From: Enterococcus sp. RIT-PI-f
GTDB taxonomy: Bacteria > Bacillota > Bacilli > Lactobacillales > Enterococcaceae
Reading direction: 5' to 3'
Assembly: GCF_001297065.1 (NCBI RefSeq)
Contig: NZ_LHOX01000011.1
Span: forward strand, 186,001 to 250,000
Length of the DNA: 64,000 nucleotides
Of this stretch, positions 27,709 to 37,386 are shown piece by piece. Position 1 is the stretch's first letter. The number at the start of each line of letters is the position of its first letter. Position numbers and translations under genes: made by a program. The notes beneath the pieces are model-generated. The model had not been told where the DNA came from, did no database searches, and worked only from the letters and a program-made list of their open reading frames with translations.

Positions 27709-29208
27709 CTACATCATGATTTTCTTCGGATTTAAGCGCAAGATATAAAGCAATGGCAAGACTGCTGATAACAAGACTGTCCCTAGCCCCAGCAATAAGT
27801 AGGTGATGATATACCCAACAGAGAAATTGACCTGATAGGCATCCTTCACATCATTCAAATTGAGATCGACAGACATCAAACTACCGTAATAAACCATCCC
27901 ATTGTCCACTTGCGGCGACATAAAGTCACTTTGCATCAAGGTATTAGATACTGCGCCGCCTAAAAGATTCCCGGTCACTAACGATACCAATAGCGCCGTC
28001 GCACTAACCAGCAATACTTCGATCACGATTTGACCGATCACCTTTCCTCGGCTCTCCCCTAGAGAAAGATAGATGCCCAACTCTTGCTTGCGATCCCGCA
28101 AGAACAGCAACACAACCAACGAGATGATGAACATGGCCGCAATCGATGCGATGATGACGATGTAGTTGGCGATCACACCCAAACGATTAAAGCCGCCGGC
28201 AATCTCGTCATATTGATCCGTATTGGTAACGACCTTATAATAATCAGGCAGCAAGGCATCTGCTTCTTGCCTAAAGGCATCCACATCATCAATAGAATTT
28301 AAGACAAACATTGGGGTATAGTATTGCTGATCATCCCCATCTTCACTTGATTCTCCCCATAGTTTTTCCATTTGGACCTTGTTAAATTCTTTCACAAAAT
28401 TATTACTTGCGTAAAAGGTATTGATCTGATCCATCAGCATCCACGCTTGGTTGCTTTGTTGTGCACTATCTGATTGATCTGATTGGCTACTGTCATCTTT
28501 TTTAACGACAGAGAATATACCCGCGATCGTCACCGGATAGTCGAAAGTCACGACGGTACTGCCATTATCCTCTGTTTCCTCATCAGATTCGGCTTCTGAA
28601 CTATCCATATACACTTCGCTGCGAATATCCCAGACGAGTTGATCTCCAACGGACAAATTATTGGCTTCTGCTACTTCTTTACTGACTAAAACAGCATTGG
28701 TTGACTCATTGATGTCTTTATCAGTAAAGCCTTCTCCTTCAACCAGCTTGATCAAACCTTCACGCATATCCAATGGTTCGGTCAGGTTGCCACCTTTTAG
28801 TGAGAAATAGTTGCCGCCCATGCCCATTGAACCGTCTTCTGGCGTATATACTTTTAATTTATTCGTTTCAAAACCACTCGTATTGGAATAGTCATAATAC
28901 TTGATATAACTCAATTCTCCTATCTGTTCATAGACATCTACACTAGGAGTCTTTGGATAAAAATCTTCACTATATCTTTCTTCGTCTGGCATATCCGCCG
29001 TTTCTTTTTCAAAACGTTCATATTCCATTTCGACCGTCGCCACATTGCCCATTTTCTTTTTTGTTTCTCTTTCAACATTGGCTGTTGATTGCTGGATTGC
29101 TACTGCGCCTGCAATGACATTTCCCAATACAAACACAACCAAAAATAAAATAAATGATTTCCCTTTCCTGCGAGTGATGCTTTTTAATGCGCGCTGCCAA
29201 AAATTCAT
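27709..29208 (-). CDS. MacB/FtsX-fold ABC permease
   Basis: The 499-aa protein has an N-terminal helix (about 18-38) and a large extracellular domain (40-345) rich in Asp, Glu and Ser. Three C-terminal helices follow (near 350-380, 400-425 and 465-490). This is the four-helix FtsX/MacB topology. Start ATG 29208 lies eight bases after CTGGAGG. It is the first gene of a three-gene operon with the ATPase and the PASTA protein. The extracellular domain contains an acidic low-complexity stretch (SSEAESDEETEDNGS). Confidence 0.87.
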   Translation of the reverse strand: MNFWQRALKSITRRKGKSFILFLVVFVLGNVIAGAVAIQQSTANVERETKKKMGNVATVEMEYERFEKETADMPDEERYSEDFYPKTPSVDVYEQIGELSYIKYYDYSNTSGFETNKLKVYTPEDGSMGMGGNYFSLKGGNLTEPLDMREGLIKLVEGEGFTDKDINESTNAVLVSKEVAEANNLSVGDQLVWDIRSEVYMDSSEAESDEETEDNGSTVVTFDYPVTIAGIFSVVKKDDSSQSDQSDSAQQSNQAWMLMDQINTFYASNNFVKEFNKVQMEKLWGESSEDGDDQQYYTPMFVLNSIDDVDAFRQEADALLPDYYKVVTNTDQYDEIAGGFNRLGVIANYIVIIASIAAMFIISLVVLLFLRDRKQELGIYLSLGESRGKVIGQIVIEVLLVSATALLVSLVTGNLLGGAVSNTLMQSDFMSPQVDNGMVYYGSLMSVDLNLNDVKDAYQVNFSVGYIITYLLLGLGTVLLSAVLPLLYILRLNPKKIMM

Positions 29209-29241
29209 TGTCATTTCCTCCAGTGACATTATTTTTTAACA

Positions 29242-29270
29242 ATTATTCCATACTTCGCCAGTAAGAACAA
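29242..29270 (-). promoter_or_regulatory. promoter of the ABC-PASTA operon
   Basis: On the minus strand TTGTTC (29265-29270) and AATAAT (29242-29247) are spaced 17 nt, 34 nt before the permease start codon. The remaining gap up to the dtd terminator holds no obvious gene. Confidence 0.5.
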
Positions 29271-29441
29271 TCTGAATAAATGGAGGTTATTTGTACTATT
29301 TTTTTAAGATAACAGAACAAACATTGTAATCACCATCTAAAAAGCGACTTAATCTGCGTTATATAACATTAGAGGATGAATGGATTTTTCTAACAGTTTT
29401 GTAAGATAGCGTTTCAATCGTTGGTATCCTGGTTTTTCACC

Positions 29442-29480
29442 AAAAAAAGTACCTACTCGTTTTGAACGAATAGGTACTTT
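29442..29480. terminator. terminator after dtd
   Basis: AAAGTACCTA/TAGGTACTTT plus inner TCGTT/AACGA form a long stem with A7 on its left side (T7 on the minus strand). Confidence 0.85.
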
Positions 29481-29486
29481 GTCGTA

Positions 29487-29933
29487 TTATTTTTCTTTGG
29501 TATCGATGATGATCGTTACAGGTCCGTCATTGATCAGGGAAACTTGCATGTCGGCGCCAAATCGACCCGTTGCTACAGTTACACCTGACTCTCTCAGACC
29601 TTGATTGAAGGCCTCGTACAAAGGAATTGCAAGCGCAGGAGGGGCAGCTTTGATAAAACTGGGGCGATTGCCTTTTTTCGTATCACCATACAATGTAAAT
29701 TGGGAAACACTCAAAATTGCACCGTTGATTGCAGCCAGGGAACGATTCATCTTGCCTGCCTCATCTTCAAAAACGCGCAACTGCGTGATTTTGCGAATCA
29801 GATAATCCACATCCTCCTGTTGATCGTCATGGGTAATGCCCAATAATACCATCAATCCTTGCTCGATCTCACCAACAACGATTCCTTCGATGGCCACACT
29901 GGCTTGACGAACCCGCTGAATGACTGCTTTCAT
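29487..29933 (-). CDS. dtd: D-aminoacyl-tRNA deacylase
   Basis: This enzyme removes D-amino acids mischarged on tRNA. The 148-aa protein has the two DTD signatures [17 protein letters not shown] and [10 protein letters not shown], the latter holding the Gly-Pro chiral filter. The length is typical. It starts 7 bp after the rel stop codon, so rel and dtd form an operon, as in many Bacillota. Confidence 0.95.
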   Translation of the reverse strand: MKAVIQRVRQASVAIEGIVVGEIEQGLMVLLGITHDDQQEDVDYLIRKITQLRVFEDEAGKMNRSLAAINGAILSVSQFTLYGDTKKGNRPSFIKAAPPALAIPLYEAFNQGLRESGVTVATGRFGADMQVSLINDGPVTIIIDTKEK

Positions 29934-29940
29934 CTTGCCA

Positions 29941-32151
29941 TCATCCTTTCGTTCGTCTCACACTGTAGACATCGGGAATTTGTTTGATTTTATCCACGAT
30001 CGATCGCAGATGGGTCAAGTTTTGGATCGAGACAGTGATGCGGATCGTAGCCATTTTGTCTTTGTTGGTCTTCGCTTCTACGCTGACCAAACGCTTACTA
30101 ACGGTATTGACCGTTTGCAAGACATCATTGAGCAGACCGGATCGGTCATAGCCATAGATCTCAAGATCGGCATTGTATTCCTTGTTGTTATCTGAAGCAT
30201 CTTCCCATTCGACGTCGATCAATCGATTGGCTGCCTCTTTGTTTTGGACATTCGGACAATCGCTGCGGTGAATGGAGATCCCCCGGCCTTTCGTGATATA
30301 GCCGACAATCTCATCTCCCGGAACTGGATTACAACAACGAGAAATCCGGATCAACAAATTGTCGACACCTTCGATAACGATCCCGCCTTCATGACGAACC
30401 TTCATTTTCTCCGGTTCTTTTTTGGCTGGCTGATTGATCATATCTTGCACTTGTTGTTTTTGTTTTTCGATTTGTCTTTCTCGTCGTTCTTCTTCCGTCA
30501 GCCGGTTGGCTAATGTTGTCGGACTGACTTCACCAAAGCCAACCGAGGCAAACAAGTCGTCTTCAGTATGGTAATTGAATCGCTCGCAGGCTTCCGCCAT
30601 CTTGGCTTTTGATAAAAATTCTTTTGGCACAAAGCCCATATCTTGCAAGGTACGAACGACTGCTTCATGGCCTTTGATGATGTTTTCTTCACGATCTTGG
30701 TCTTTGAAGAAACGCTTGATTTTATTTTTGGCTTTACTTGTTGCCACCAATTTGATCCAATCTTTACTTGGACCAAAAGAGTTCGGCGAGGTCAAAATTT
30801 CGATGATGTCGCCATTTTTCAGTTTGTAGTCAAGTTGAACCATTTTGCCATTGATTTTGGCACCGGTGGTTTTGTTGCCGATATCGGTATGGATACTATA
30901 GGCAAAGTCTAACGGACTTGAGCCTTGCGGCAGTTCTGTGACATCGCCTTTTGGTGTAAAAACGTAGACTTTGTCACTGAAAATATCTCCTTTGACCCCT
31001 TCCATGAATTCAGATGCATCATACGATTCGTCCTGCAAATCCAAAATTTCTTGGAACCAGCCGACTTGCTGGGTCATTTTATCCGGTTTGACTTTCTCAG
31101 TCTTGCCTTCTTTATAGGCCCAATGGGCAGCTACCCCAAATTCAGCAATTTCATGCATTTCATGGGTCCGGATTTGGATCTCTACTGGATTGCCTTTAGG
31201 GCCAATCACCGTTGTATGCAAAGATTGATACATATTGGCTTTAGGCATCGCGATGTAGTCTTTGAAGCGTCCCGGCATCGGTTTCCACTTGGTATGGATC
31301 GTCCCTAAGACGGCATAACAATCTTTGATTGAATCCACCACGACCCGGATCGCCAGCAAATCATAGATCTCATTGAATTGTTTCTTTTGGTCTTTCATTT
31401 TGCGGTAAATCGAATAAATATGTTTTGGGCGGCCATAGATTTCTGCAAATATATCAAGTTCTTCTGTTGCCACCCGGATCTCTTCTACGGTTTCTGACAC
31501 ATATGCTTCTCGTTCTTCCCGCTTGGTTTGCATCAAATGAACGATTCGGTAGTACTGTTGCGGATTGAGGTAGCGCAATGAAATATCTTCCAGTTCCCAT
31601 TTGATACGGCTGATCCCTAAGCGGTGTGCCAGCGGCGCATATATTTCCATGGTTTCTTGGGCGATTCGACGCTGCTTGTCTTCTCGCAAATGTTTCAACG
31701 TACGCATATTATGTAAACGGTCTGCTAATTTGACCATAATGACCCGTAGATCTTGCGCCATAGCAATCAACATTTTTCGGTGATTTTCTGCCAGTTGTTC
31801 TTCATGAGATTTATATTTGATTTTGCCTAATTTCGTGACGCCGTCTACCAGCATGGCCACATCGGCACCAAAATTTTCTTTTAAATCAGCTAATGTGATG
31901 TCAGTGTCTTCAACGACATCGTGCAAAAAACCCGTCGCGATCGTATGGGGATCCATTTGCAATTCAGCAAGAATACCCGCAACTTGGATTGGATGGATGA
32001 TATATGGTTCGCCAGATTTGCGAAATTGTTCTTTATGGGCCTCTGTCGCATAATCTAACGCTTTTTGGACAAATGCCACATGCTCATCACTCATATAGTA
32101 CGATACTAACTTAATCACGTTTGGGCCGGTCAAAATGACTTCTTTCGCCAT
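29941..32151 (-). CDS. relA: bifunctional (p)ppGpp synthetase/hydrolase Rel
   Basis: The 736-aa long RSH makes and degrades the alarmone (p)ppGpp. The HD hydrolase has Arg44, His53, His77 and Asp78 at the numbering of the streptococcal enzyme. The synthetase domain carries [13 protein letters not shown] and [24 protein letters not shown] domain ([20 protein letters not shown]), a zinc-finger/helical part ([18 protein letters not shown]) and a C-terminal ACT domain follow. ATG 32151 is set by AAGAAGGAGGCGACAATC; a longer in-frame start is not supported. Both catalytic halves look intact. Confidence 0.96.
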   Translation of the reverse strand: MAKEVILTGPNVIKLVSYYMSDEHVAFVQKALDYATEAHKEQFRKSGEPYIIHPIQVAGILAELQMDPHTIATGFLHDVVEDTDITLADLKENFGADVAMLVDGVTKLGKIKYKSHEEQLAENHRKMLIAMAQDLRVIMVKLADRLHNMRTLKHLREDKQRRIAQETMEIYAPLAHRLGISRIKWELEDISLRYLNPQQYYRIVHLMQTKREEREAYVSETVEEIRVATEELDIFAEIYGRPKHIYSIYRKMKDQKKQFNEIYDLLAIRVVVDSIKDCYAVLGTIHTKWKPMPGRFKDYIAMPKANMYQSLHTTVIGPKGNPVEIQIRTHEMHEIAEFGVAAHWAYKEGKTEKVKPDKMTQQVGWFQEILDLQDESYDASEFMEGVKGDIFSDKVYVFTPKGDVTELPQGSSPLDFAYSIHTDIGNKTTGAKINGKMVQLDYKLKNGDIIEILTSPNSFGPSKDWIKLVATSKAKNKIKRFFKDQDREENIIKGHEAVVRTLQDMGFVPKEFLSKAKMAEACERFNYHTEDDLFASVGFGEVSPTTLANRLTEEERRERQIEKQKQQVQDMINQPAKKEPEKMKVRHEGGIVIEGVDNLLIRISRCCNPVPGDEIVGYITKGRGISIHRSDCPNVQNKEAANRLIDVEWEDASDNNKEYNADLEIYGYDRSGLLNDVLQTVNTVSKRLVSVEAKTNKDKMATIRITVSIQNLTHLRSIVDKIKQIPDVYSVRRTKG

Positions 32152-32273
32152 GATTGTCGCCTCCTTCTTCTTGTCTTCAAAAATTAGACAGCAGTCCCGC
32201 ATAAGAGGTTGCCGAAGCAAACTCTTTCAAGCATGGACTCCTGTCTAAACCACTCTTACTCATAATCACTGAC

Positions 32274-32302
32274 ATTATACAAATTTTTTCATTATTTTTC
32301 AA
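32274..32302 (-). promoter_or_regulatory. strong promoter of rel-dtd
   Basis: On the minus strand TTGAAA (32297-32302) and perfect TATAAT (32274-32279) are spaced 17 nt. They are about 120 nt upstream of the rel start codon, leaving a 5' leader of about 115 nt. Confidence 0.75.
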
Positions 32303-32331
32303 TCACTGGTGCTCGCTAGTCAACGTCACAC

Positions 32332-32976
32332 TTATGCGAAGAACGCATCATAGGCAGTGAATGGAATGCTGACTTTTGATGCCCCTGCTGCGGCCAACTG
32401 ATCATACGCTGCCCCATCAATAGCTTCTGGATTACTTTGGATCATCAGTTGATCACCGCCGTCTAAAGCAAAAAGTGTCACATCATGGATCGCATCCGCT
32501 AGCGGGGTTTCTTGCCCTAACACAACACTAGGCCAGTTTTGGGCTTTCAGCTGTTGGGCTACTTGGATTTTGGTCAATTCATTCATGCTTTCCGTTTGTA
32601 AAGCCAAACGGATCTCGCCGCCGGTCAACGTCAATGAGCGGATCGTTTCGATCAGTTCTTCAAAGCCGCGGCTATTATGCAGCAACAAAGATGCCGAGAG
32701 CCATACTTCAAGAAAGTCTGCGCCATCCATAAATGCACGGCCAATCTCAAACGCCACTTTTGCCGTCGTTCCTTGTGCCAACGGATAGTCGATGACTCCG
32801 CCAATCTGTATATCAGAGGTTTGGGCCAACTGTTTGGCACGACGGATCGTTGCTGGAAGAACGACGATTTCTTTGACCGTCGTCTGTTGGCAATCCATCA
32901 ATACATCTTTTAAATACCAATCTGTCAAATCAGCGGCTAATAAACGAACACTGACATTTCTTTGCTGTGCTTGCAT
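32332..32976 (-). CDS. DERA-like fold protein lacking aldolase residues
   Basis: The 214-aa protein resembles deoxyribose-phosphate aldolase in length and in IGGVIDYPLAQGTTAKVAFE followed by MDGADFLEVWLS. This corresponds to DERA VIGFPLG..TTAVKVFE..GADEIDMVIN. By manual alignment the catalytic Asp, the Schiff-base Lys (KTSTG, here VVLGQET) and the second Lys (KASGG, here MIQSNPE) are all replaced. It is probably a non-aldolase relative. Its start lies 4 bp after rsmE and has AAGGAAGTGAG upstream. Its function is unknown. Confidence 0.6.
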   Translation of the reverse strand: MQAQQRNVSVRLLAADLTDWYLKDVLMDCQQTTVKEIVVLPATIRRAKQLAQTSDIQIGGVIDYPLAQGTTAKVAFEIGRAFMDGADFLEVWLSASLLLHNSRGFEELIETIRSLTLTGGEIRLALQTESMNELTKIQVAQQLKAQNWPSVVLGQETPLADAIHDVTLFALDGGDQLMIQSNPEAIDGAAYDQLAAAGASKVSIPFTAYDAFFA

Positions 32977-32980
32977 TCTC

Positions 32981-33736
32981 TCACTTCCTTGTCAATTCCA
33001 ATTGTACACTGACAGCACTTAAAAAATATAAAGGCGCTGTTTCTGTGCGCAAGATCCTGGGACCCAGCCCGCATACTACGCCGTGATGACTTTCAGCCAT
33101 TTGGATTTCCTCAGGGGTCAAACCACCTTCTGGACCAAAAATCGCCAATAGTTTACTACCGGGTTTCACATCCGCCAATAGTTGTAACAGCATAGCTGTT
33201 TCGCCTTGCTTGGCTGACTCTTCGTACGCCACCACGATGTAATCATATGCTGAAAGTTGCGCCCAGAACAGCGTTTCGCTGCTAAGCAGCGTTACAGAAG
33301 GTGCTACTTGCCGTTGCGATTGCTCTGCGGCCTCTTGGGCGATTTTGTACAGCCGTTGTTGTTTTTTTTGCAGTTTCTTATCATCCCACTTGACGACAGA
33401 TGTTTGGGCTGGGAAACCAATAAAAGCAGCGGCGCCAAGTTCAGTGCCTTTTTGAACGATCAACTCTAGTTTGTCACCCTTGGGATATCCGCTGGCGATG
33501 GTCACGTGGATGGGCAATTCCTTGTTTTGCTGTTCTTTTTCGATTTCTGTCAGATAGACAGCTGTTTCATCGATACGACTGATAGCGGCAATGATGGCCA
33601 ATTGGTCACTAAATACCAACCCTACTTGACTGCCGCTCGTCATGCGCATGACGCGGATCATATGATGAAATGGTTCACCGCTTAGCACATACTCTGCCTG
33701 TGTTTGATACGGCTGATCTATAAAATATCGTTGCAT
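32981..33736 (-). CDS. rsmE: 16S rRNA (uracil1498-N3)-methyltransferase
   Basis: The 251-aa SPOUT methyltransferase methylates U1498 of 16S rRNA. The N-terminal PUA-like domain starts MQRYFIDQP. The knotted C-terminal domain has AIFGPEGGLTPEEI and LGPRILRTETAPLYFLSAV. It lies 1 bp after prmA, the usual prmA-rsmE pairing. It is closely followed by the DERA-like gene. Confidence 0.95.
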   Translation of the reverse strand: MQRYFIDQPYQTQAEYVLSGEPFHHMIRVMRMTSGSQVGLVFSDQLAIIAAISRIDETAVYLTEIEKEQQNKELPIHVTIASGYPKGDKLELIVQKGTELGAAAFIGFPAQTSVVKWDDKKLQKKQQRLYKIAQEAAEQSQRQVAPSVTLLSSETLFWAQLSAYDYIVVAYEESAKQGETAMLLQLLADVKPGSKLLAIFGPEGGLTPEEIQMAESHHGVVCGLGPRILRTETAPLYFLSAVSVQLELTRK

Positions 33737-33737
33737 A

Positions 33738-34685
33738 TCATTCTTCCTCAGCTTTTTTGAATGCGATCGCTACCCAGTCTTTTTGGGTAAATACTTGATC
33801 GATCTCAAATCCTTGGGCTTGCATCGCCTCGACAACAAGTTGCTTTTTGGCTTCAATGATCCCCGAAACGATCAACGTGCCTTCTGGTTTCAATAAACGC
33901 CACGCATCTGGAATCATCAACAAAATAATATCGGCTAAGATATTGGCGACAATAATATCCGCTGCTTCTTCTACACCCGTTAATAAATTATTGGCTTGCA
34001 CATGTACATCATGGGCAATCGGATTCAACTGCATGTTTTCTACTGCCGAACGGACAGCCACTTCATCTAAATCATAGGCATACACAGTTTGTGCCCCTAA
34101 ATGTTTACTGGCAATACTTAAAACACCTGAGCCAGTTCCAACATCTAATACCGTTTCTCCGCCGCGCACATAGACTTCCAATGCTTGCAATGTCAAGCGG
34201 GTCGTTGGGTGTGTACCTGTCCCAAAGGCCATGCCGGGATCTAACGTAATGATTTTTTCATCTGCTTGCTTGGCTTGGTATTTTTCCCAACTTGGGACGA
34301 TCGTCAAATAGCGGGAGATCCGCACAGGGTGATAATATTTTTTCCAAGCGGTCGCCCAAGCCTCTTCAACCACTTCATTGGTAGAGATCTCGTTTTTACC
34401 TACCGCTAAGCCATACTCAGGCAAACGATCAATGGCGCCTTTAATGATCGGCAGTACTTCCGGTAAAAAAATCGTTTCTGGAAAATAGGCTGTGACTTGG
34501 GCACCTTCAGCCAAAGTCGTATAGGTTTCTTTGTCTAATATTTCCCCGTAGGCATCACTTTTGAAGTTTTCAACATCTAACACATCTTCGATCGCTACAC
34601 CGCTGGCTCCTTGTTCCATCAAAATATTGGCTACAGCTTCAACTGATTCACTCGCGGTGGCAACAGTTACTTCATTCCATTTCAT
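33738..34685 (-). CDS. prmA: ribosomal protein L11 methyltransferase
   Basis: The 315-aa SAM-dependent enzyme trimethylates ribosomal protein L11. The N-terminal substrate-binding domain starts MKWNEVTVATASES. The methyltransferase core has VLDVGTGSGVLSIASKHLGA (SAM motif I), DPGMAFGTGTHPTT and DIIVANILADIIL. The length is typical. It stands between the DUF3013-like gene and rsmE on the same strand. Confidence 0.95.
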   Translation of the reverse strand: MKWNEVTVATASESVEAVANILMEQGASGVAIEDVLDVENFKSDAYGEILDKETYTTLAEGAQVTAYFPETIFLPEVLPIIKGAIDRLPEYGLAVGKNEISTNEVVEEAWATAWKKYYHPVRISRYLTIVPSWEKYQAKQADEKIITLDPGMAFGTGTHPTTRLTLQALEVYVRGGETVLDVGTGSGVLSIASKHLGAQTVYAYDLDEVAVRSAVENMQLNPIAHDVHVQANNLLTGVEEAADIIVANILADIILLMIPDAWRLLKPEGTLIVSGIIEAKKQLVVEAMQAQGFEIDQVFTQKDWVAIAFKKAEEE

Positions 34686-34696
34686 GATTCCGCTCC

Positions 34697-35185
34697 TTAA
34701 TAACTTGGATAAGGGATCATTGTATCCCCATCTTTTGTTTGGTATTTTGCGACTTTTTTAAGCCATGCTTGTTCGTCAAATCTCAACTCGAATACAGCAT
34801 CTTCCGCATCGTCATTTAGGAAATCCAACAAGTCGCTTTCTCCTTCACTCAATATCTCTTTCATATAATCGACCAAACCATCCAATACCGCTTTTCGCGA
34901 TCCTTTTTTCCCTTCGTAAGGAATCACTGCCAAAAAGTCCGCTTCATTGAAACTAGATTTCTGCGGATCATATAATAAGATGCCATCTTCAAATTCAATG
35001 ATGTCTTCTTCAGAGGCCACACCATCAGCATCATCGATTTTTTGGTGGGCTGGATTTTCTGCAAATAAACGCAGTACAAGTTCAATCGTATGATTCTTGG
35101 CATCCCAGTCGATAGCCACATCATATTCCGTGATCTGTTTGGTCAAACGTTGGTCTAAATACGTCAAAATCGTTTCTTTCGCCAT
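34697..35185 (-). CDS. DUF3013-like acidic protein
   Basis: The 162-aa soluble acidic protein starts MAKETILTYLDQRLTKQITEY at 35185, behind GAAAGAAGGAAA. Longer in-frame starts lack a ribosome site. Composition and position resemble the DUF3013 family of enterococci and streptococci, found next to prmA. The N-terminal half has alternating beta/alpha pattern, and the C-terminal half is Asp/Glu-rich (ILSEGESDLLDFLNDDAED). Function is unknown. Confidence 0.7.
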   Translation of the reverse strand: MAKETILTYLDQRLTKQITEYDVAIDWDAKNHTIELVLRLFAENPAHQKIDDADGVASEEDIIEFEDGILLYDPQKSSFNEADFLAVIPYEGKKGSRKAVLDGLVDYMKEILSEGESDLLDFLNDDAEDAVFELRFDEQAWLKKVAKYQTKDGDTMIPYPSY

Positions 35186-35202
35186 GTTTTTTTCCTTCTT
35201 TC

Positions 35203-35823
35203 TTATAACCAGCCATGATCCGGTTGGATCGCTGATTTTCTGATATTTGTCACATAAGGATTGCCCGCTGCGATAAAACGCAAGGGCTTGTCCGTCCATT
35301 CTCCTTTGTTGGGAATGCCAATTCGCGGTAAGGCCATGATCGTTCTTGGCAGCCTTTTCTTTTGCGGCTCTAAATGGAGTGGACTGGTGATGATCGATGC
35401 ACCATATAGTTCTGGCCCAATGTTCATCGCCTGGACTAGTTTTCCTGGTCCATTGGTCAATGCGGGTCCTTTTGTCTGACGATTGTTGTGCATCTCTTCA
35501 ATACCTTCCACTGGTTCTAACCCGCGAATCATGATGCCGTGAGGTGTGCCTTCAGGCTGGGTAATGATGTTGACGATCCTTTGGGTATGCATCGTATATA
35601 AGTAGATGGTCCCTGCTTGTTGATACATCGCACGCACCCTTGGGGTTTGCCGCATACCGACACTGTGGGCTGCTAAATCTTCTGGCCCCAGATAAGCCTC
35701 ACAATCGACGATGTACCCGCCCAAACGGCCAGCTGTCGTTTCATGGACCAGATACATACCAATCAACGCACGGGCAATCTTTGTTGTGTCTTCTTGATTC
35801 AATAAAGCCATCAAGTCATCCAT
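35203..35823 (-). CDS. mpg: 3-methyladenine DNA glycosylase, AAG/MPG family
   Basis: The 206-aa base-excision glycosylase removes alkylated purines. Family landmarks are GRLGGYIVDCEAYLGPEDLAAHS (catalytic Glu), YLYTMHTQRIVNIIT and GPGKLVQAMNI. ATG 35823 lies eight bases after GGAG and is preferred over earlier in-frame starts. It is the first gene of the run mpg - DUF3013-like - prmA - rsmE - DERA-like. Confidence 0.92.
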   Translation of the reverse strand: MDDLMALLNQEDTTKIARALIGMYLVHETTAGRLGGYIVDCEAYLGPEDLAAHSVGMRQTPRVRAMYQQAGTIYLYTMHTQRIVNIITQPEGTPHGIMIRGLEPVEGIEEMHNNRQTKGPALTNGPGKLVQAMNIGPELYGASIITSPLHLEPQKKRLPRTIMALPRIGIPNKGEWTDKPLRFIAAGNPYVTNIRKSAIQPDHGWL

Positions 35824-36008
35824 GGTCATCACTCCGTTACCCTATTTTACACAATTACAAGACAAGTTACTATCATTGGAACCAAATCCGCTGAAATGCG
35901 CGTAAAAACCGTTTTGCAGCAGGTATTCGATCAAAAAACGACAGCACGCTGCGCACCGGCGGTTTTTGATTCTATGCTATACTAATAAGAAAGGAGAGGA
36001 TCGTTTTT

Positions 36009-37283
36009 ATGCAACAACCATTAGCCTACCGCATGCGTCCCAGAAATCTAGATGAAGTCGTTGGCCAGCAGCATTTGGTTGGTCCCGGAAAAATCATTCG
36101 TCGAATGGTTGAAGCCAAAATGCTGTCTTCGATGATTCTCTACGGACCTCCTGGAACCGGAAAAACGAGTATCGCCAGCGCAATCGCTGGATCGACCCGT
36201 TACGCGTTCCGCATGTTGAATGCCGCAACAGACACGAAAAAGGATCTACAGATTGTCGCTGAAGAAGCCCGCATGAGCGGGACAGTGATTTTGTTACTAG
36301 ATGAAGTCCACCGTTTGGATAAGACCAAGCAAGACTTTTTGCTGCCTCATTTGGAAAGCGGCAAAATCATTTTGATTGGCGCAACAACCGAGAACCCTTA
36401 TATCACCATCAACCCAGCCATTCGGAGCCGAACCCAAATCTTCGAAGTCAAGCCATTGCAAGAAGAGGATATCTTGCTGGCGATCGATCAAGCATTGGCT
36501 GATAGCGAACGGGGGTTAGGTGATGAAGCCATTACGCTAAGCGAAGAAGCCAGACTGCATCTTTCTCGAGCCACAAATGGTGATCTGCGCAGTGCCTTGA
36601 ATGGATTAGAACTCGCTGCCCGCTCCACACCCAAATCTGAAGATGGTGTGATCCACCTTTCTCTTTCCGTGATCGAAGAATGTGTCCAACGCAAAGCACT
36701 GACCCATGATAAAGATGGCGATGCCCATTATGATGTCATCTCTGCTTTTCAAAAATCGATACGCGGCAGTGATGTCGATGGTGCGCTGCATTACTTGGGG
36801 CGTTTAGTTGAAGCGGGTGATTTGGCTATAATTTGCCGCCGACTGATGGTGATTGGCTATGAAGATATTGGCCTGGCCAATCCAGCAGCCGCCGCACGCA
36901 CTGTGAATGCTGTTTTGGCAGCAGAGCGCCTAGGCTTACCTGAAGCACGGATTCCATTAGCAAATACCGTCGTCGATCTTTGTTTATCCCCCAAATCCAA
37001 TAGTGCTTATATGGCATTGGATGCCGCCATCGCGGATATTCGTAATGGCAAGGCTGGCGATGTCCCTGATCATTTACGTGATAGTCATTATAAAGGCGCA
37101 GAAAAACTAAACCGTGGTGTCGGTTATCAATATCCGCATAATTTTGATGATGCCTGGGTCAACCAGCAGTATTTACCAGATAAATTAAAAGGCACCCATT
37201 ATTACGAGCCGAAAGCCACAGGCAAGTATGAACAAGCCCTTGGACAACGCTATCAACAGTTGAATAACCGAAAAAAACATTGA
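36009..37283 (+). CDS. rarA: replication-associated recombination protein A
   Basis: The 424-aa AAA+ ATPase acts at stalled replication forks. The N-terminal motif PLAYRMRPRNLDEVVGQQHL is the RarA/MgsA start. Walker A YGPPGTGKTSIA and Walker B LLLDEVHRL follow, with arginine-containing sensor motifs and the tetramerisation C-terminus (YQYPHNFDDAWVNQQYLPD). An extended -10 (TGCTATACT) lies near 35977-35987, and AAAGGAGAGG precedes the start. 6S RNA lies directly downstream, a neighbourhood known in other Bacillota. Confidence 0.95.
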   Translation: MQQPLAYRMRPRNLDEVVGQQHLVGPGKIIRRMVEAKMLSSMILYGPPGTGKTSIASAIAGSTRYAFRMLNAATDTKKDLQIVAEEARMSGTVILLLDEVHRLDKTKQDFLLPHLESGKIILIGATTENPYITINPAIRSRTQIFEVKPLQEEDILLAIDQALADSERGLGDEAITLSEEARLHLSRATNGDLRSALNGLELAARSTPKSEDGVIHLSLSVIEECVQRKALTHDKDGDAHYDVISAFQKSIRGSDVDGALHYLGRLVEAGDLAIICRRLMVIGYEDIGLANPAAAARTVNAVLAAERLGLPEARIPLANTVVDLCLSPKSNSAYMALDAAIADIRNGKAGDVPDHLRDSHYKGAEKLNRGVGYQYPHNFDDAWVNQQYLPDKLKGTHYYEPKATGKYEQALGQRYQQLNNRKKH

Positions 37284-37351
37284 TATCACAGCATCTCCCA
37301 CTATTCACACCAATCATTTTTATTTTTTGGTATCGTTTTCAGTCAACTTTA

Positions 37352-37380
37352 TTGCACCTTTTATATTCCTGTGCTACTAT
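37352..37380 (+). promoter_or_regulatory. promoter of 6S RNA
   Basis: TTGCAC (37352-37357) and TACTAT (37375-37380) are spaced 17 nt. Predicted transcription start is near 37387. Confidence 0.7.
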
Positions 37381-37386
37381 AAGGGT

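Noticed and set aside
27021-29208. BceAB-type bacitracin transporter partner of the two-component system
   Set aside because: The permease is about 499 aa with four helices, not the ten-helix, roughly 650-aa BceB type.
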